Shown: positions 26,190 to 36,117, counted from the first letter of the stretch. The stretch is DNA of 64,000 nucleotides from Chitinophaga niabensis (GCF_900129465.1 NZ_FSRA01000001.1:2978482-3042481); one strand, 5' to 3'. Notes: generated by a model not told the origin, from the letters alone. Program-made: numbers and translations.

Positions 26190-26783
26190 ATGAAAAAAAT
26201 ACTCTTTCTGGTATTGGCCACCTTTGGTGTTTCCAATGCCTTTTCCCAAAGTTTTATGCATGGCGCAGGCATTGGGTTCTATTTTGATAAAGTGGAGGAC
26301 CTGGATCCCAGGCTTTCTTTCGCACTTACTTATTCGCCGAGGTTTAATTTTGTGGAAACGGAAGCCCTGTCTGTTTCCGTGGGTATCCCTGTGAGTGTTG
26401 GGTTTTCCGGGAGCTACAACTATAACAACGCTTATGGTTATAGTGAGGAAACCAATACCCTTGGTTTCATGTTCCACGCTCCGGTGATGGTGAACCTCAA
26501 CTTCGCAGCAGGTTCCACAAAAGCAAACAGGAGCCGTATTGGAGGTTTTGTGGGCGGCGGATTCGGCTATCATTACAGTGCATCAACGGATTCGGATTAC
26601 TTTGATGAAAATGGCGATCCGATCATTGTTGAAGGAAGTTCTACCGGTCCTGCTGCCAATGCAGGGATGCGTATCCGTGTTGGCGGAGGTGGTAAAGCAA
26701 TAGAAATAAGGATGTCTTATTTTAAAGGTATTACAGGCAGTAAACCGGACCTTGTAGGTTTGGGTTGCACTTTCAATTTCTAA
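26190..26783 (+). CDS. Small outer-membrane beta-barrel protein
   Basis: A 197-residue protein with signal peptide MKKILFLVLATFGVSNAFSQ and repeated amphipathic strands ending in an aromatic residue (GLGCTFNF), typical of an eight-stranded barrel. Its family is not recognised. Upstream, TACCTTTA at about 26157-26164 resembles a -7 box. A bidirectional terminator follows immediately. Between 25966 and 26189 I see nothing besides this promoter region. Confidence 0.75.
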   Translation: MKKILFLVLATFGVSNAFSQSFMHGAGIGFYFDKVEDLDPRLSFALTYSPRFNFVETEALSVSVGIPVSVGFSGSYNYNNAYGYSEETNTLGFMFHAPVMVNLNFAAGSTKANRSRIGGFVGGGFGYHYSASTDSDYFDENGDPIIVEGSSTGPAANAGMRIRVGGGGKAIEIRMSYFKGITGSKPDLVGLGCTFNF

Positions 26784-26785
26784 AA

Positions 26786-26819
26786 TAAAAAAGCAAGTCT
26801 TCACGGACTTGCTTTTTTA
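26786..26819. terminator. Bidirectional terminator between OMP and lptD genes
   Basis: AAAAAAGCAAGTC faces GACTTGCTTTTTT around a TTCACG loop, with T-runs readable on both strands, between two convergent genes. Confidence 0.85.
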
Positions 26820-26845
26820 TTTATACCGGGCCTTTCTCTGGCCCG

Positions 26846-29659
26846 CTACAGATCGAAGAACTGCCGCGTTCGGTTTATCCGGAGGTCGCGCAGGATACCG
26901 GCCTTTGGATTGATGGTGATACTGAATTGACGGTAGCTCCCGAATGGCACTAAGTTGATGCTCATCTGCCAGCAGTGCAGGTCACGGGAGATGGTAAGAT
27001 TGGTATATGAGATCTGTTTTAACCGGAAATCAAACCCGCTGGAAACAATGATCTTCCACTTGGGCGTAAGGCTGAAATCCCCGTTAAAACCAAGGAACTG
27101 CTGGAATATGGTTGTATCCCGCAAACGGTCTAACGTTCTGCTGCGGGTATAGTTCAAACTGTAAGAAAGGTCCAGGCGCCAGGGAATATCAAAATCCACA
27201 TAATCTCCCGGGTTAGCCCGCATCATTTCCATTTGCCGCCGTTTTTCTTCCAGTGCAGCATCCAGCGGTACATCCCCGTTCTCTTCTTCCTCTTTCTTTT
27301 TTGCCTCCTTTTCCTTGCTCTTTTTATCCTGGCTCTGGAAAGAGGTGCTGATAGCGATATTCGCATTCGTTAAACGGCCAAGGCTGAAGTTGCCCCCTTT
27401 CCAGGTATATTTGTCGATACGCGTACCGAGGCTATCCAGCTGGTAAGGATCTAAAGTACCACCAAAGGAAATGTTTATTTTATCAAACAGGTTAGTACGG
27501 GCATTCAGGGAGAAAGGGCTCAGGTTGAAAGAATCCGCCACCAGGTTATAGCTGCTGCTGATCCCAAAACCATCCAGTAATTTGATCTTACGCACGCCGG
27601 AAGTATCCTTCTTGGATTTCACCTTCATTTCCAGGTTGTTATCCAACCCAAAGGTCAAACCCGCAAAGGTCTCTGACGGAGAGGGGCCAAAGGGTGCGCC
27701 ATCATAATAAGAGAACCGCTGGAACCTGTTCAGTTTACCGTATGGAGTTGCAGGCACCGTGTAATAATCCTTACTGGCCAGGTCCGGAGAGTAACTGATC
27801 CCAATATTCGGGCGCATTACATGACGCACGGCCTGTACAGCGGAATTCTTATTCTTGAAACTATACATACCATAAATGGCGGTAGCCAGTGAAGCACCGG
27901 TAGACATGGCGCTGCTCCTGAAGAAACCATTTTCGTAGATAGTATCGTAACGTTCCTTTACCTGGTTATATCTCAACTGCAACTTGCGGATGTACCACTT
28001 CTCCGTATAGTTAATACTGGGAGAAAGCGTAAGGTTCTTAGTCACGGGGATAGACAGGGTAACAGGGATCTGGTGCTGTATACCGGCCTGCAGGTTGTCA
28101 AACATCGCAGGGCGGCCAAAAGCAGTATCAATAAAGCTCATATTGTTCCGGAGCAATGCATTGTAGCTGATCCCTATCTTCTCATACCAGCGTGGGGTGC
28201 CTGTCATTTCTTTTGCCTGGAAAGGATATATCGTGTTTACGTTGAAAGACCCATCCGGAAAGTTAATGTTCACCTGGCGGGTGAGGTTATTCTGACTGTG
28301 GTTCAGTGCCAGCGTAAGGTTATACGGTTTTCCCTGCCAGCTTTTGGAATAGTTGATGGAAGAGCTCATGTTGTTATTGAGCCGCGTAGCTGCATCCGTT
28401 ACATTGAACTGGTTGTAACTGGTGGTACCAAAATTCACGCTGGCGCCAAAATTGGTCCCGGGCCTTGCCTTACCGTCCATACTATGGCTCCAGGTTACCC
28501 TGAAGTCGCGCGAGCGGGTGAATTCCGATTTTATTTCCGGGTCGCCACTGCGCGTATTGGCAAAGGCGAGGTTAAATCCTCCGTTATATTTATACCGCTT
28601 CCGGTAGGTAGGGCTTAAAGTAAGCCCCCAGCTTCCGTAGGAATATACATCTCCCCGTACGGTAAGGTCCAGGTACTCCCCCAGCCCGAAATAATATCCT
28701 CCGTTCTCCAGGCCAATACCCTTCTGCTGGTTCACCACGTATTGCGGTGGCAGCAAACCGGTACGCTGCCCGTTACTGAGCGGGAAAATGGCAAATGGTA
28801 TGAATAAAGGTGTGGGAATACCTTCAATTTCAAGGTTCGCAGGGCCGGATACGATCAGTTTATCAGGTATTACCTTGATCTTACGTGCCCTGAAAGCAAA
28901 GTGCGGCGTATCCAGGTTACAGGTGGTATAGCCGTTCCGGAAACCGAAAACAGTATTGTCCGGCTGTTTCTTTACTTTGACGCTGCTTACAAATCCTTCC
29001 CCGTATTGTGCGCGGGTCTGGAAGATCATGGCCTTGCCGGAATTGAAATTGTACTGCACGGAGTCCATATCTGAACTGGTGGTACCGTCGTTCAATACCG
29101 CTTTGTCGATTGGCTTCCCGGCTGTATCCACTCCCATCCGGGAAGTAAGGATACCTGTCTGCTGGTTAAAGTCCATCGTATTACCCGTGAGCTGAGTGGC
29201 GCCATATTTAACGTCCGCTTTATTATAAAGGCGGAATTCCTTCTTTTTCACAAACATCACAATGGAGTCCTGCGCCTTATAAAATACAGGAGCGGTAAGA
29301 CTATCCTTGGAGAGTTTAACGTTAGGTATAGTATCTGTCTTTACAGATACACTGTCCATTGTGAGGCTATCTACCGCTTTCCCCGGTGAAATACTATCAA
29401 TTCCTCGTTTTATCACGGGACGAATAGTATCTTTCGGTTTGCGGGAGGTATCCGTCCATTCCGATCTGGCAGGAAATTTCACGGCATGCGGCAAAGGAAC
29501 CGTGTCTGTGAAAATTTTGTTAAAGTAGTGAGCTGGAAGTGCCGATGCGCGGGCATATGCGTCTATAAATAAAGGCGAGGCCAATATTAATAGAAGAATC
29601 AAAGGCAGGAATACCCGCCTTAAAATGTTTTTATAATTATTTTTGCAGAGAGGGTCCAT
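26846..29659 (-). CDS. lptD: LptD-like lipopolysaccharide assembly protein
   Basis: A 937-residue outer-membrane protein. A hydrophobic N-terminal stretch (FLPLILLLILASPLFI) acts as signal peptide, and a proline/lysine-rich linker follows. An OstA-like beta-jellyroll is seen from about residue 130 (KADVKYGATQLTGNTMDFNQ, GKAMIFQTRAQYGEGFVSSV, FAFRARKIKVIPDKLIVSGP), then the LptD barrel with PLFIPFAIFPLSNGQRTGLL and later SLNYTRSRTLDRLRD. It inserts LPS into the outer leaflet together with LptE. The start faces the amidase/MlaD/LptA-like operon across 184 bases, linking it with envelope genes. Confidence 0.88.
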   Translation of the reverse strand: MDPLCKNNYKNILRRVFLPLILLLILASPLFIDAYARASALPAHYFNKIFTDTVPLPHAVKFPARSEWTDTSRKPKDTIRPVIKRGIDSISPGKAVDSLTMDSVSVKTDTIPNVKLSKDSLTAPVFYKAQDSIVMFVKKKEFRLYNKADVKYGATQLTGNTMDFNQQTGILTSRMGVDTAGKPIDKAVLNDGTTSSDMDSVQYNFNSGKAMIFQTRAQYGEGFVSSVKVKKQPDNTVFGFRNGYTTCNLDTPHFAFRARKIKVIPDKLIVSGPANLEIEGIPTPLFIPFAIFPLSNGQRTGLLPPQYVVNQQKGIGLENGGYYFGLGEYLDLTVRGDVYSYGSWGLTLSPTYRKRYKYNGGFNLAFANTRSGDPEIKSEFTRSRDFRVTWSHSMDGKARPGTNFGASVNFGTTSYNQFNVTDAATRLNNNMSSSINYSKSWQGKPYNLTLALNHSQNNLTRQVNINFPDGSFNVNTIYPFQAKEMTGTPRWYEKIGISYNALLRNNMSFIDTAFGRPAMFDNLQAGIQHQIPVTLSIPVTKNLTLSPSINYTEKWYIRKLQLRYNQVKERYDTIYENGFFRSSAMSTGASLATAIYGMYSFKNKNSAVQAVRHVMRPNIGISYSPDLASKDYYTVPATPYGKLNRFQRFSYYDGAPFGPSPSETFAGLTFGLDNNLEMKVKSKKDTSGVRKIKLLDGFGISSSYNLVADSFNLSPFSLNARTNLFDKINISFGGTLDPYQLDSLGTRIDKYTWKGGNFSLGRLTNANIAISTSFQSQDKKSKEKEAKKKEEEENGDVPLDAALEEKRRQMEMMRANPGDYVDFDIPWRLDLSYSLNYTRSRTLDRLRDTTIFQQFLGFNGDFSLTPKWKIIVSSGFDFRLKQISYTNLTISRDLHCWQMSINLVPFGSYRQFSITINPKAGILRDLRINRTRQFFDL

Positions 29660-29843
29660 GTGTTAAGCGGGCACAAACCTACATGATTTTATACAAATTA
29701 TTAAATACTGTGCTAAGTGCCTGAAAAGGGATAATGCGGAAGAGAGGCGGATAAGCGTGTTTCATATGAGTATTAAATTATTGTGTACGTTGAACAGGAA
29801 CCTTTGCCAAATTGAATACAACCCATTAAAATAAAATGTTGAC

Positions 29844-31124
29844 ATGCGCTGGAAAAGAGTTTTATTTTCAGGACTAGGCATAGGCCTTATCTATACCTTG
29901 TTCATTCATGCAAAAACTACACCGGATTCCCCCGTACAGGATAAGCCTATCCGTACGATAGTGATCGATGCCGGCCATGGAGGAAGTGATCCCGGTGCCA
30001 GAGGAAGATATTCACACGAAAAAGATGTTGCCCTGGACGTTGCGCTGAAATTGGGAAAGATACTGGAAGAAGCCCTGCCTGATGTAAAAATAGTTTATAC
30101 GCGTAAAACAGACCGTTTTGATGATGTACACCGTAAAGCCGCTATAGCCAACGAAGCACAGGGAGACCTGTTCATTTCCATTCACTGTAATGCCGCCGCG
30201 GACCTTTCCAGGGTAGTAGGTTATAAAACACAAACTTACAGGAACAAAAAGAAAAAGAAGGTGACCAGGCAAGTGGCCATCTATGAAAAATATCCTAACC
30301 CTGCCAAGGGTACGGAAACGTATGTATGGGCTACCAGTAAGAATAATGCTAAAACAGAATCCCTGCGGAACAACTCCGTGATCGTGTTTGATGCCAATTC
30401 CGAAGAAACTAAAGAACTGATGGCCAATTCAGATCCTGAAACCCTGATCATGCTCAATACCCTCCGCAACGTGTATTTCGATCAAAGCCTGCGCCTCAGT
30501 ACGCTGGTGGAAGATGAATTCACCCGTGTAGGCCGTATCAGCAGAGGGGCACGCCAGCGGAACGATAAAGGCATCCTGGTGCTTCATGCTACCGCTATGC
30601 CCAGCGTATTGGTGGAACTGGGCTTTATCAGCAACCCGGAAGAAGAGAATTACCTCAATTCCGCAGATGGCCAGTCTGAAATGGCTAATTGCATAGCCCG
30701 CGCCGTGAAAAGATATAAGGATGAACTGGAAAGGATATACAAAGCCGCCGAAAGCGGTCGTAAAGCTGCGCCTGTAGAAACACCGGCCCCGGTTCAGCAG
30801 GCCCCGGTTCAAAATATAGCCACCTCCGTTAGTGTAAAAACAGAAGCCCCTCCTGCCCCGGCTGCAGATCCTTCTGTACATTATAAGGTACAACTGATGA
30901 CTTCAGAGAAGATCTATGCCCGGGGAGCTACCCTCTTCCAGAAACTGGATGGTACCATAGAAAGAGAAGACCTCAAACAAGGAAAGAAAAAAGTACATAA
31001 ATATATATGGGGCAGCTTCCGTACAGAAGCAGAAGCACATGCTGCTGTATATAAAGCCAAAAAACAAGGTTTTGCCGATGCTTTTGTTGTAACTTACAAG
31101 AACGGCGAACGGGTAGACCTGTAG
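29844..31124 (+). CDS. N-acetylmuramoyl-L-alanine amidase with SPOR domain
   Basis: A 426-residue periplasmic amidase. After a hydrophobic signal anchor, the Amidase_3 domain holds the zinc ligands His45 (IDAGHGGSDPGARG), Glu59 (HEKDVAL) and His114 (ISIHCNAA), with the catalytic glutamate in VLVELGFISNPEEENYL. A low-complexity proline/alanine linker (about 315-340) leads to a C-terminal SPOR domain (VHYKVQLMTSEKIYARGAT), which binds denuded septal peptidoglycan. The enzyme cleaves the stem peptide from glycan strands during cell division. It is the first gene of a run that continues with mlaD-like and ostA-like genes. Confidence 0.93.
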   Translation: MRWKRVLFSGLGIGLIYTLFIHAKTTPDSPVQDKPIRTIVIDAGHGGSDPGARGRYSHEKDVALDVALKLGKILEEALPDVKIVYTRKTDRFDDVHRKAAIANEAQGDLFISIHCNAAADLSRVVGYKTQTYRNKKKKKVTRQVAIYEKYPNPAKGTETYVWATSKNNAKTESLRNNSVIVFDANSEETKELMANSDPETLIMLNTLRNVYFDQSLRLSTLVEDEFTRVGRISRGARQRNDKGILVLHATAMPSVLVELGFISNPEEENYLNSADGQSEMANCIARAVKRYKDELERIYKAAESGRKAAPVETPAPVQQAPVQNIATSVSVKTEAPPAPAADPSVHYKVQLMTSEKIYARGATLFQKLDGTIEREDLKQGKKKVHKYIWGSFRTEAEAHAAVYKAKKQGFADAFVVTYKNGERVDL

Positions 31125-31188
31125 CCGTATTTGGCCCGCCTTTTGCATTATTTCTGTTTTCCTACGAAGCCACACCGTTGTTTTTATC

Positions 31189-31196
31189 TATTTTTG
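31189..31196 (+). promoter_or_regulatory. Possible -7 box for the MlaD gene
   Basis: TATTTTTG matches TANNTTTG and lies 21 bases before the ATG at 31218. A separate internal promoter for the downstream part of the run is therefore possible. Confidence 0.35.
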
Positions 31197-31217
31197 CACG
31201 AACTATACTATATCTCG

Positions 31218-32216
31218 ATGCTTAAAATGTCCAATGAAACGAAAGTAGGCATTCTGGCCGCCGCCGGCATTGTGTTACTGGTACTGGGTTTTAACCTCCT
31301 GAAAGGACGGAGCTTGTTTTCGAATAAAAAGATCATTTACGCTGTATATACACAGGTAAACGGTTTGCAACCTTCCAACGCCGTGATGGTCAATGGCCTC
31401 ACTGTGGGGAATGTGCAAAGCCTGGAAGTAATGGACCAACGTGCAGGAAGGATCCTGGTAACGCTGCAGATCAGCAAAAAGATCGAGATCCCTAAAAATT
31501 CTGTGGCCCGTATCAGCTCAGACCTCTTAGGTACCCGTAAAGTGGAGATAGATTTTGGTAACACCAACGAATACCTTAAAAATAAGGATACCATTTACGC
31601 TGATGTGGCAGGCTCTATTACAGATGCATTGAAAGAACAAATAAGCCCATTGGTGAAGAAACTGGAAGTAACACTTGGCGCAGTGGATACCCTCCTTCTT
31701 ACGGTAAACTCACTGTTCGATACTACTACCAAACATAATATCCGTGGTACTATATCCGGTTTGAACAATACCATGTCCAATCTTTCGGTTGCCTCCCGTT
31801 CCCTTACAGGTATGCTCCAGGAAGATGGTAAGATCGGCAGCACCTTCGGCAACTTTGAATCGATCTCTGCCAACCTGAAGAATAACAACGACAAGATCTC
31901 CAATATCCTGACCAACTTTGATAAAGCATCCGGCACACTGGCTAACGGCACGCTGGACACTGCTATGAATCAATTGCGTTTCACCGTTACCCGTCTCAAC
32001 GATATGGTAACCAAACTGGATAGCAAAGATGGTTCCCTTGGCCTGCTGATCCATGACAAAAAAGTGTATAACAATCTCCAGGCATCTACCAGCAGCCTCA
32101 ATAAACTGCTGGAAGACCTCCGGTATAATCCCTGGAGATATGTACACCTGAGCGTATTTGGCAGAAAGAACAAAGTGGTGCCCATCCCCTCCGATACGGC
32201 GAAATACCTACAATAA
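31218..32216 (+). CDS. MlaD/MCE-family lipid transport protein
   Basis: The start is set at ATG 31218 (333 residues), because the domain begins MSNETKVGILAAAGIVLLVL with a single transmembrane anchor. The MCE domain follows: VNGLQPSNAVMVNGLTVGNV and SVARISSDLLGTRKVEIDF. The C-terminal half is helical with many Asn/Ser/Thr residues, as in proteins forming a periplasmic shuttle. MlaD binds phospholipids in the periplasm and is the substrate-binding part of an ABC lipid transporter; the ATPase and permease are not in this window. It is six bases upstream of the OstA-like gene. Confidence 0.9.
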   Translation: MLKMSNETKVGILAAAGIVLLVLGFNLLKGRSLFSNKKIIYAVYTQVNGLQPSNAVMVNGLTVGNVQSLEVMDQRAGRILVTLQISKKIEIPKNSVARISSDLLGTRKVEIDFGNTNEYLKNKDTIYADVAGSITDALKEQISPLVKKLEVTLGAVDTLLLTVNSLFDTTTKHNIRGTISGLNNTMSNLSVASRSLTGMLQEDGKIGSTFGNFESISANLKNNNDKISNILTNFDKASGTLANGTLDTAMNQLRFTVTRLNDMVTKLDSKDGSLGLLIHDKKVYNNLQASTSSLNKLLEDLRYNPWRYVHLSVFGRKNKVVPIPSDTAKYLQ

Positions 32217-32221
32217 CAGAC

Positions 32222-33817
32222 ATGTTAAAAGCTTTACGATACGGCCTTATTTTGCTGGCAGGGATTGGTATGACCTCACTGATCACAGCAAATAACAGCC
32301 TTCGCCCTCTTACGCCGGTTCAGGAAGATACTGCAAAAAAGATCCGCATTATCCATGCAGATAATATGTCTTTCATCACAAAAGATTCTGTGGATGAAAG
32401 GCGTTTCCGTGGCAGTGTAGTGTTCCAGCAAGGCACCAGCCTGCTGTATTGCGACAGTGCCACGTTAAACCAGGCAAAGAACATGATCGAGGCATGGGGG
32501 CATGTGCATATTAACCAGGACGATAGTATCCACACCTATTCCGATAACCTTATCTATATGGGAAATACCCGTATAGCTACCCTCGTTGGCAATGCCAAGC
32601 TCACAGATAACAAAATAGTGCTCACCAGCCCTGAGCTGCAATATGATATGAATACCAAGATCGGTACTTATACCAAAACAGGTAAACTGGTGAATGAAAA
32701 ATCTGTGCTGACCAGCCAGGAAGGTTTCTATTATGCAGATACAAAAGACGTGTATTTTAAGAAGGACGTGGTGATCGTAGACCCCGGCTTTACTTTAGGG
32801 ACTGATACCCTCTTATATAATACGACTACTAAAATAGCCACCATCCTCGCTCCTACCACCATCAACGATGGCAAGATGACGATGTATGTAACAGATGGCT
32901 ATTACAACACGGATGTGGGATATGGCAGCTTCACCAAACGCCCGATCATTGAAGACAGCACAAATACCTTCACGGCTAACGAAATACAAACAGATAAGGC
33001 TTCCGGTATTTCCATCGCAACCGGCAACATGATCTGGCGGGACACTGCGCAGAAAGTATCCCTGCTGGCCAACTATGGCATTGTGAACCAGTTCACTAAA
33101 ATGGTACTGGCTACACGTAAACCGGTGATGCTGCTGGAAGGTAAAACAGATACTTTGTTTGTTGCATCGGATACCCTCTTCTCAGGGATCATTCCAAGAG
33201 ATTCTCTTTTAGTAGATTCCACTGCCACTACGGATAAAAAAGATACCACAGAAAAAAGGTTCATGATCGCCTATAATCATGTGAAGATCTATTCTGACTC
33301 GCTGCAGGGTGTGGCAGACAGCGTATACTATTCCGGCGTGGATTCTATCTTCCGGCTCTATAAAGATCCCGTGCTCTGGGCCAATGGCAACCAGCTCACC
33401 GGCGACACCATCTTCCTCTTCACCAAAAACCAGAAGGCAGATAAGCTGTTGCTGGATCAGAATGCTTTGATCGTGAATGAAGTAGGCCCCGGTATGTATA
33501 ACCAGGTGAAAGGAAATACCGTACTGGGTTTCTTTGGAGATGAAAAACTGGATTCCATGTATGTGAACGGGAATGCAGAGAACATCTATTATGTGCAGGA
33601 TGATGACAGTGCCTTTATCAGTATCAACCGGCTGTTGTCTGCCGCTACGCATATCTATTTCACCAATGGAGAGCTGGACCGGATCGTGTTCCTGAAAGAA
33701 GCAGAAGCCACCATGTACCCTTTCACCCAGATGCCGGAAGAACAAAAGCAGCTGCCGGGATTTAAATGGGTGATCAACCGCAAACCGAAATCGAAGTACG
33801 AACTGATAGGCCAATAG
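32222..33817 (+). CDS. OstA-like (LptA-type) periplasmic protein
   Basis: A 531-residue exported protein (signal-like hydrophobic ALRYGLILLAGIGMTSLI). The body is a long series of OstA/LptA-type beta-jellyroll repeats: FRGSVVFQQGTSLLYCDSAT, IEAWGHVHINQDDSIHTYSD, NAKLTDNKIVLTSPELQYDM and NGNAENIYYVQDDDSAFIS. This fits a bridge that moves LPS across the periplasm to LptD, which is encoded just 3 kb away on the other strand. It is roughly three times the length of E. coli LptA, usual for Bacteroidota. Confidence 0.88.
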   Translation: MLKALRYGLILLAGIGMTSLITANNSLRPLTPVQEDTAKKIRIIHADNMSFITKDSVDERRFRGSVVFQQGTSLLYCDSATLNQAKNMIEAWGHVHINQDDSIHTYSDNLIYMGNTRIATLVGNAKLTDNKIVLTSPELQYDMNTKIGTYTKTGKLVNEKSVLTSQEGFYYADTKDVYFKKDVVIVDPGFTLGTDTLLYNTTTKIATILAPTTINDGKMTMYVTDGYYNTDVGYGSFTKRPIIEDSTNTFTANEIQTDKASGISIATGNMIWRDTAQKVSLLANYGIVNQFTKMVLATRKPVMLLEGKTDTLFVASDTLFSGIIPRDSLLVDSTATTDKKDTTEKRFMIAYNHVKIYSDSLQGVADSVYYSGVDSIFRLYKDPVLWANGNQLTGDTIFLFTKNQKADKLLLDQNALIVNEVGPGMYNQVKGNTVLGFFGDEKLDSMYVNGNAENIYYVQDDDSAFISINRLLSAATHIYFTNGELDRIVFLKEAEATMYPFTQMPEEQKQLPGFKWVINRKPKSKYELIGQ

Positions 33818-33838
33818 TTTTTCACAAAATATTTATGC

Positions 33839-35011
33839 ATGAGTACAGGGAGCTTTAAGAACAGGTTTATATCGCCCATTTTTCAATTCCTGCAGGACAG
33901 TCGCGCTGTAGGCATTGTATTGATTGGATGTACTATCCTCTCCCTGATCATCGCCAACTCTCCCTGGCAGGATGCTTATACCGGTTTCTTTAACACCCTC
34001 TTTGATCCTGCAGGCGGGCATCACTACAATTACAAAGGTTTACACCTGCCCAATTCATGGCTGCTATGGATCAACGACGGCTTCATGGCCCTGTTCTTCT
34101 TCCTGGTAGGTATGGAGATCAAACGGGAATTAACCACAGGAGAACTGGCTTCCGTAAAGAAATCCCTGCTGCCCATACTTGCAGCTCTTGGCGGTATGTT
34201 AATGCCGGCCCTTATCTATACGTTATTTAATGGGAACTCACCATATGCGCACGGCTGGGGAATTCCCATGGCAACAGATATTGCTTTTTCGCTTGGTATA
34301 CTTTCCCTGTTAGGTAAACGCGTGCCACTCAGCCTGAAAATATTCTTAACAGCACTCGCCATTATAGACGACCTGGGCGCTATCCTGGCTATCGCTATCT
34401 TTTATACGGATGCGTTGCATATGCTGTACCTCTACATCGGCGCAGGCGTATTTGCGTTGCTGCTGCTCATGAACTATTTAAAAGTACAGCGTATTATCCT
34501 GTATGTGATACCGGGCCTGGTGCTTTGGTATTGTGTCTTTAATTCCGGTATCCATGCTACTATCGCAGGTGTTCTGCTGGCTTTCTGCATTCCGTTGAAT
34601 AAGATCCACAGCCTTGAACATACCCTTCATGATCCGGTGAACTTTTTGATCATGCCCATCTTTGCGCTGGCCAATACAGCCATAGAATTCCCACCGGACC
34701 TCCTGCATGCATTTACCCATTCCGTAAGTTTTGGGATCATTGCAGGGCTGGTACTGGGTAAACCTTTGGGCATTTTCTTCTTCTGCCTGATAGCTGTAAG
34801 ATTGAAATTAGCCAGCCTTCCCGCCAATACAAACTGGAAACAGTTATGGGGGGTAGGTATGATCGCAGGCGTCGGTTTTACGATGAGTATATTTATAGCC
34901 ACTTTAGCCTTCAAACCTGTTGATATACAGGTGATCTCTGTGATGTCCGTGATACTGGCATCGCTGCTGTCCGGCCTGGCCGGTTTCATTTTTTTGAGGG
35001 CTATCAAATAA
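33839..35011 (+). CDS. nhaA: Na+/H+ antiporter NhaA
   Basis: A 390-residue integral membrane protein with about eleven hydrophobic segments. The ion-binding aspartate pair is visible in TALAIIDDLGAILAIAIFY (equivalent to E. coli Asp163/Asp164). Other family segments are LLWINDGFMALFFFLVGMEI, GWGIPMATDIAFSLGILSLL and GVGFTMSIFIATLAF. It exchanges sodium for protons and supports pH and salt tolerance. It follows the OstA-like gene by 22 bases, perhaps in the same transcript. Confidence 0.97.
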   Translation: MSTGSFKNRFISPIFQFLQDSRAVGIVLIGCTILSLIIANSPWQDAYTGFFNTLFDPAGGHHYNYKGLHLPNSWLLWINDGFMALFFFLVGMEIKRELTTGELASVKKSLLPILAALGGMLMPALIYTLFNGNSPYAHGWGIPMATDIAFSLGILSLLGKRVPLSLKIFLTALAIIDDLGAILAIAIFYTDALHMLYLYIGAGVFALLLLMNYLKVQRIILYVIPGLVLWYCVFNSGIHATIAGVLLAFCIPLNKIHSLEHTLHDPVNFLIMPIFALANTAIEFPPDLLHAFTHSVSFGIIAGLVLGKPLGIFFFCLIAVRLKLASLPANTNWKQLWGVGMIAGVGFTMSIFIATLAFKPVDIQVISVMSVILASLLSGLAGFIFLRAIK

Positions 35012-35076
35012 ATTTCCTGAATAGCCGTTTCCCTACTGAAATTCCTTTGGCATTGTTATTGCAAATACTTAACAGC

Positions 35077-35547
35077 ATGAAATATCGCATCATTGCTGCC
35101 TTTGTTGTATTGTGCTTTGCACAGGGCGTAAAAGCCCAACAGGCAGCCGGACAAATTGAAGCAGGTGTAAGGTTGGGGTTGCCATTAGGTGCAACCGGAA
35201 GATATTTTCTAACCGACCGTTCCGCAGTAGAAGGCATCTTTGGATTGTATAATACAAGAGCATCACTAACTGCGCTGTATCAATATCACTGGGACCTCTC
35301 TGCATTGACAATTGATGGTTTTGGCTGGTATGCAGGCGGTGGCGCACATATCGGCGGAAGGGAGATCAGCGGGAATAAAACCTTCTATGCAGGCGTGGAT
35401 GGATTAGTGGGATTGAATTATTCATTCTCTAACATTCCGTTGAACCTGAGCCTGGACTGGAAACCGGCGCTTCATTTCAACACTCCTTCCGAACTGGCAG
35501 ACTTTGGTGTTTCTGCCCGTTATATTTTCGGAAGGAATAAAAAGTAG
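35077..35547 (+). CDS. Small outer-membrane protein, paralogue A
   Basis: The ATG at 35077 is used because it gives a clean signal peptide (MKYRIIAAFVVLCFAQGVKAQ); an in-frame start 30 bases upstream is not. The mature 135 residues form an eight-strand beta-barrel pattern: EAGVRLGLPLGATGRYFLTD, LTALYQYHWDLSAL, DGFGWYAGGGAHIGGREISG and SLDWKPALHFNT, ending GVSARYIFGRNKK. No functional family is recognised. It has the same architecture as the next gene. Confidence 0.75.
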   Translation: MKYRIIAAFVVLCFAQGVKAQQAAGQIEAGVRLGLPLGATGRYFLTDRSAVEGIFGLYNTRASLTALYQYHWDLSALTIDGFGWYAGGGAHIGGREISGNKTFYAGVDGLVGLNYSFSNIPLNLSLDWKPALHFNTPSELADFGVSARYIFGRNKK

Positions 35548-35567
35548 TTTAAAACAAAGACAACTAT

Positions 35568-36101
35568 ATGAAAAGGATCCTGTTACTCTTCGGAGTACTT
35601 TCTTTGATGGCCTTCCAGGCAAATGCACAACGCCGTACAAGTGGCGGTGGCTCTCCTGGAGATTACCAAACCGCTATTGGTGTAAGGGTTAACCCATGGA
35701 CCATCGGTTTTACCGCAAAGCATTTTATTAAAGGACCACACGCAATTGAAGGAATTGTAAGCCATTATTTTGGAAGTGGAGATCGTGATGTAACGAATGT
35801 AACTTTTACAGGTTTGTATGAATACACCTGGAATGTATTCGGTAAGTCTGAATGGAACATGTATGCCGGCGGTGGTGCACACGTTGGTGTATGGAGAGAC
35901 CGTTATTATGATAACGGCAACAAACGTTACCACTCAGAAGCCGTTGTAGGCCTTGACGGTATCTTTGGCGTGGAATATACTTTTAAGAATATTCCATTGA
36001 ACCTCAGTGGCGATATCAAACCATTCGTAAACTTCAACGGTGGTCATGATTTCTTCGGAGAACAGCTGCTGGGTGTTTCTGCCCGCTACACGTTCAGATA
36101 A
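35568..36101 (+). CDS. Small outer-membrane protein, paralogue B
   Basis: A 177-residue protein with signal peptide MKRILLLFGVLSLMAFQANAQ. It shares with its upstream neighbour the blocks AIGVRVNPWTIGFTAKHFIK, EIVSHYFGSGD-like loop, WNMYAGGGAHVGVW, DGIFGVEYTFKNIPLNLSGD and a terminal LGVSARYTFR. The two genes are 20 bases apart and apparently one transcript, closed by a strong terminator. The tandem pair looks like a recent duplication. Confidence 0.75.
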   Translation: MKRILLLFGVLSLMAFQANAQRRTSGGGSPGDYQTAIGVRVNPWTIGFTAKHFIKGPHAIEGIVSHYFGSGDRDVTNVTFTGLYEYTWNVFGKSEWNMYAGGGAHVGVWRDRYYDNGNKRYHSEAVVGLDGIFGVEYTFKNIPLNLSGDIKPFVNFNGGHDFFGEQLLGVSARYTFR

Positions 36102-36117
36102 TTTCTTTTTAAAACAA

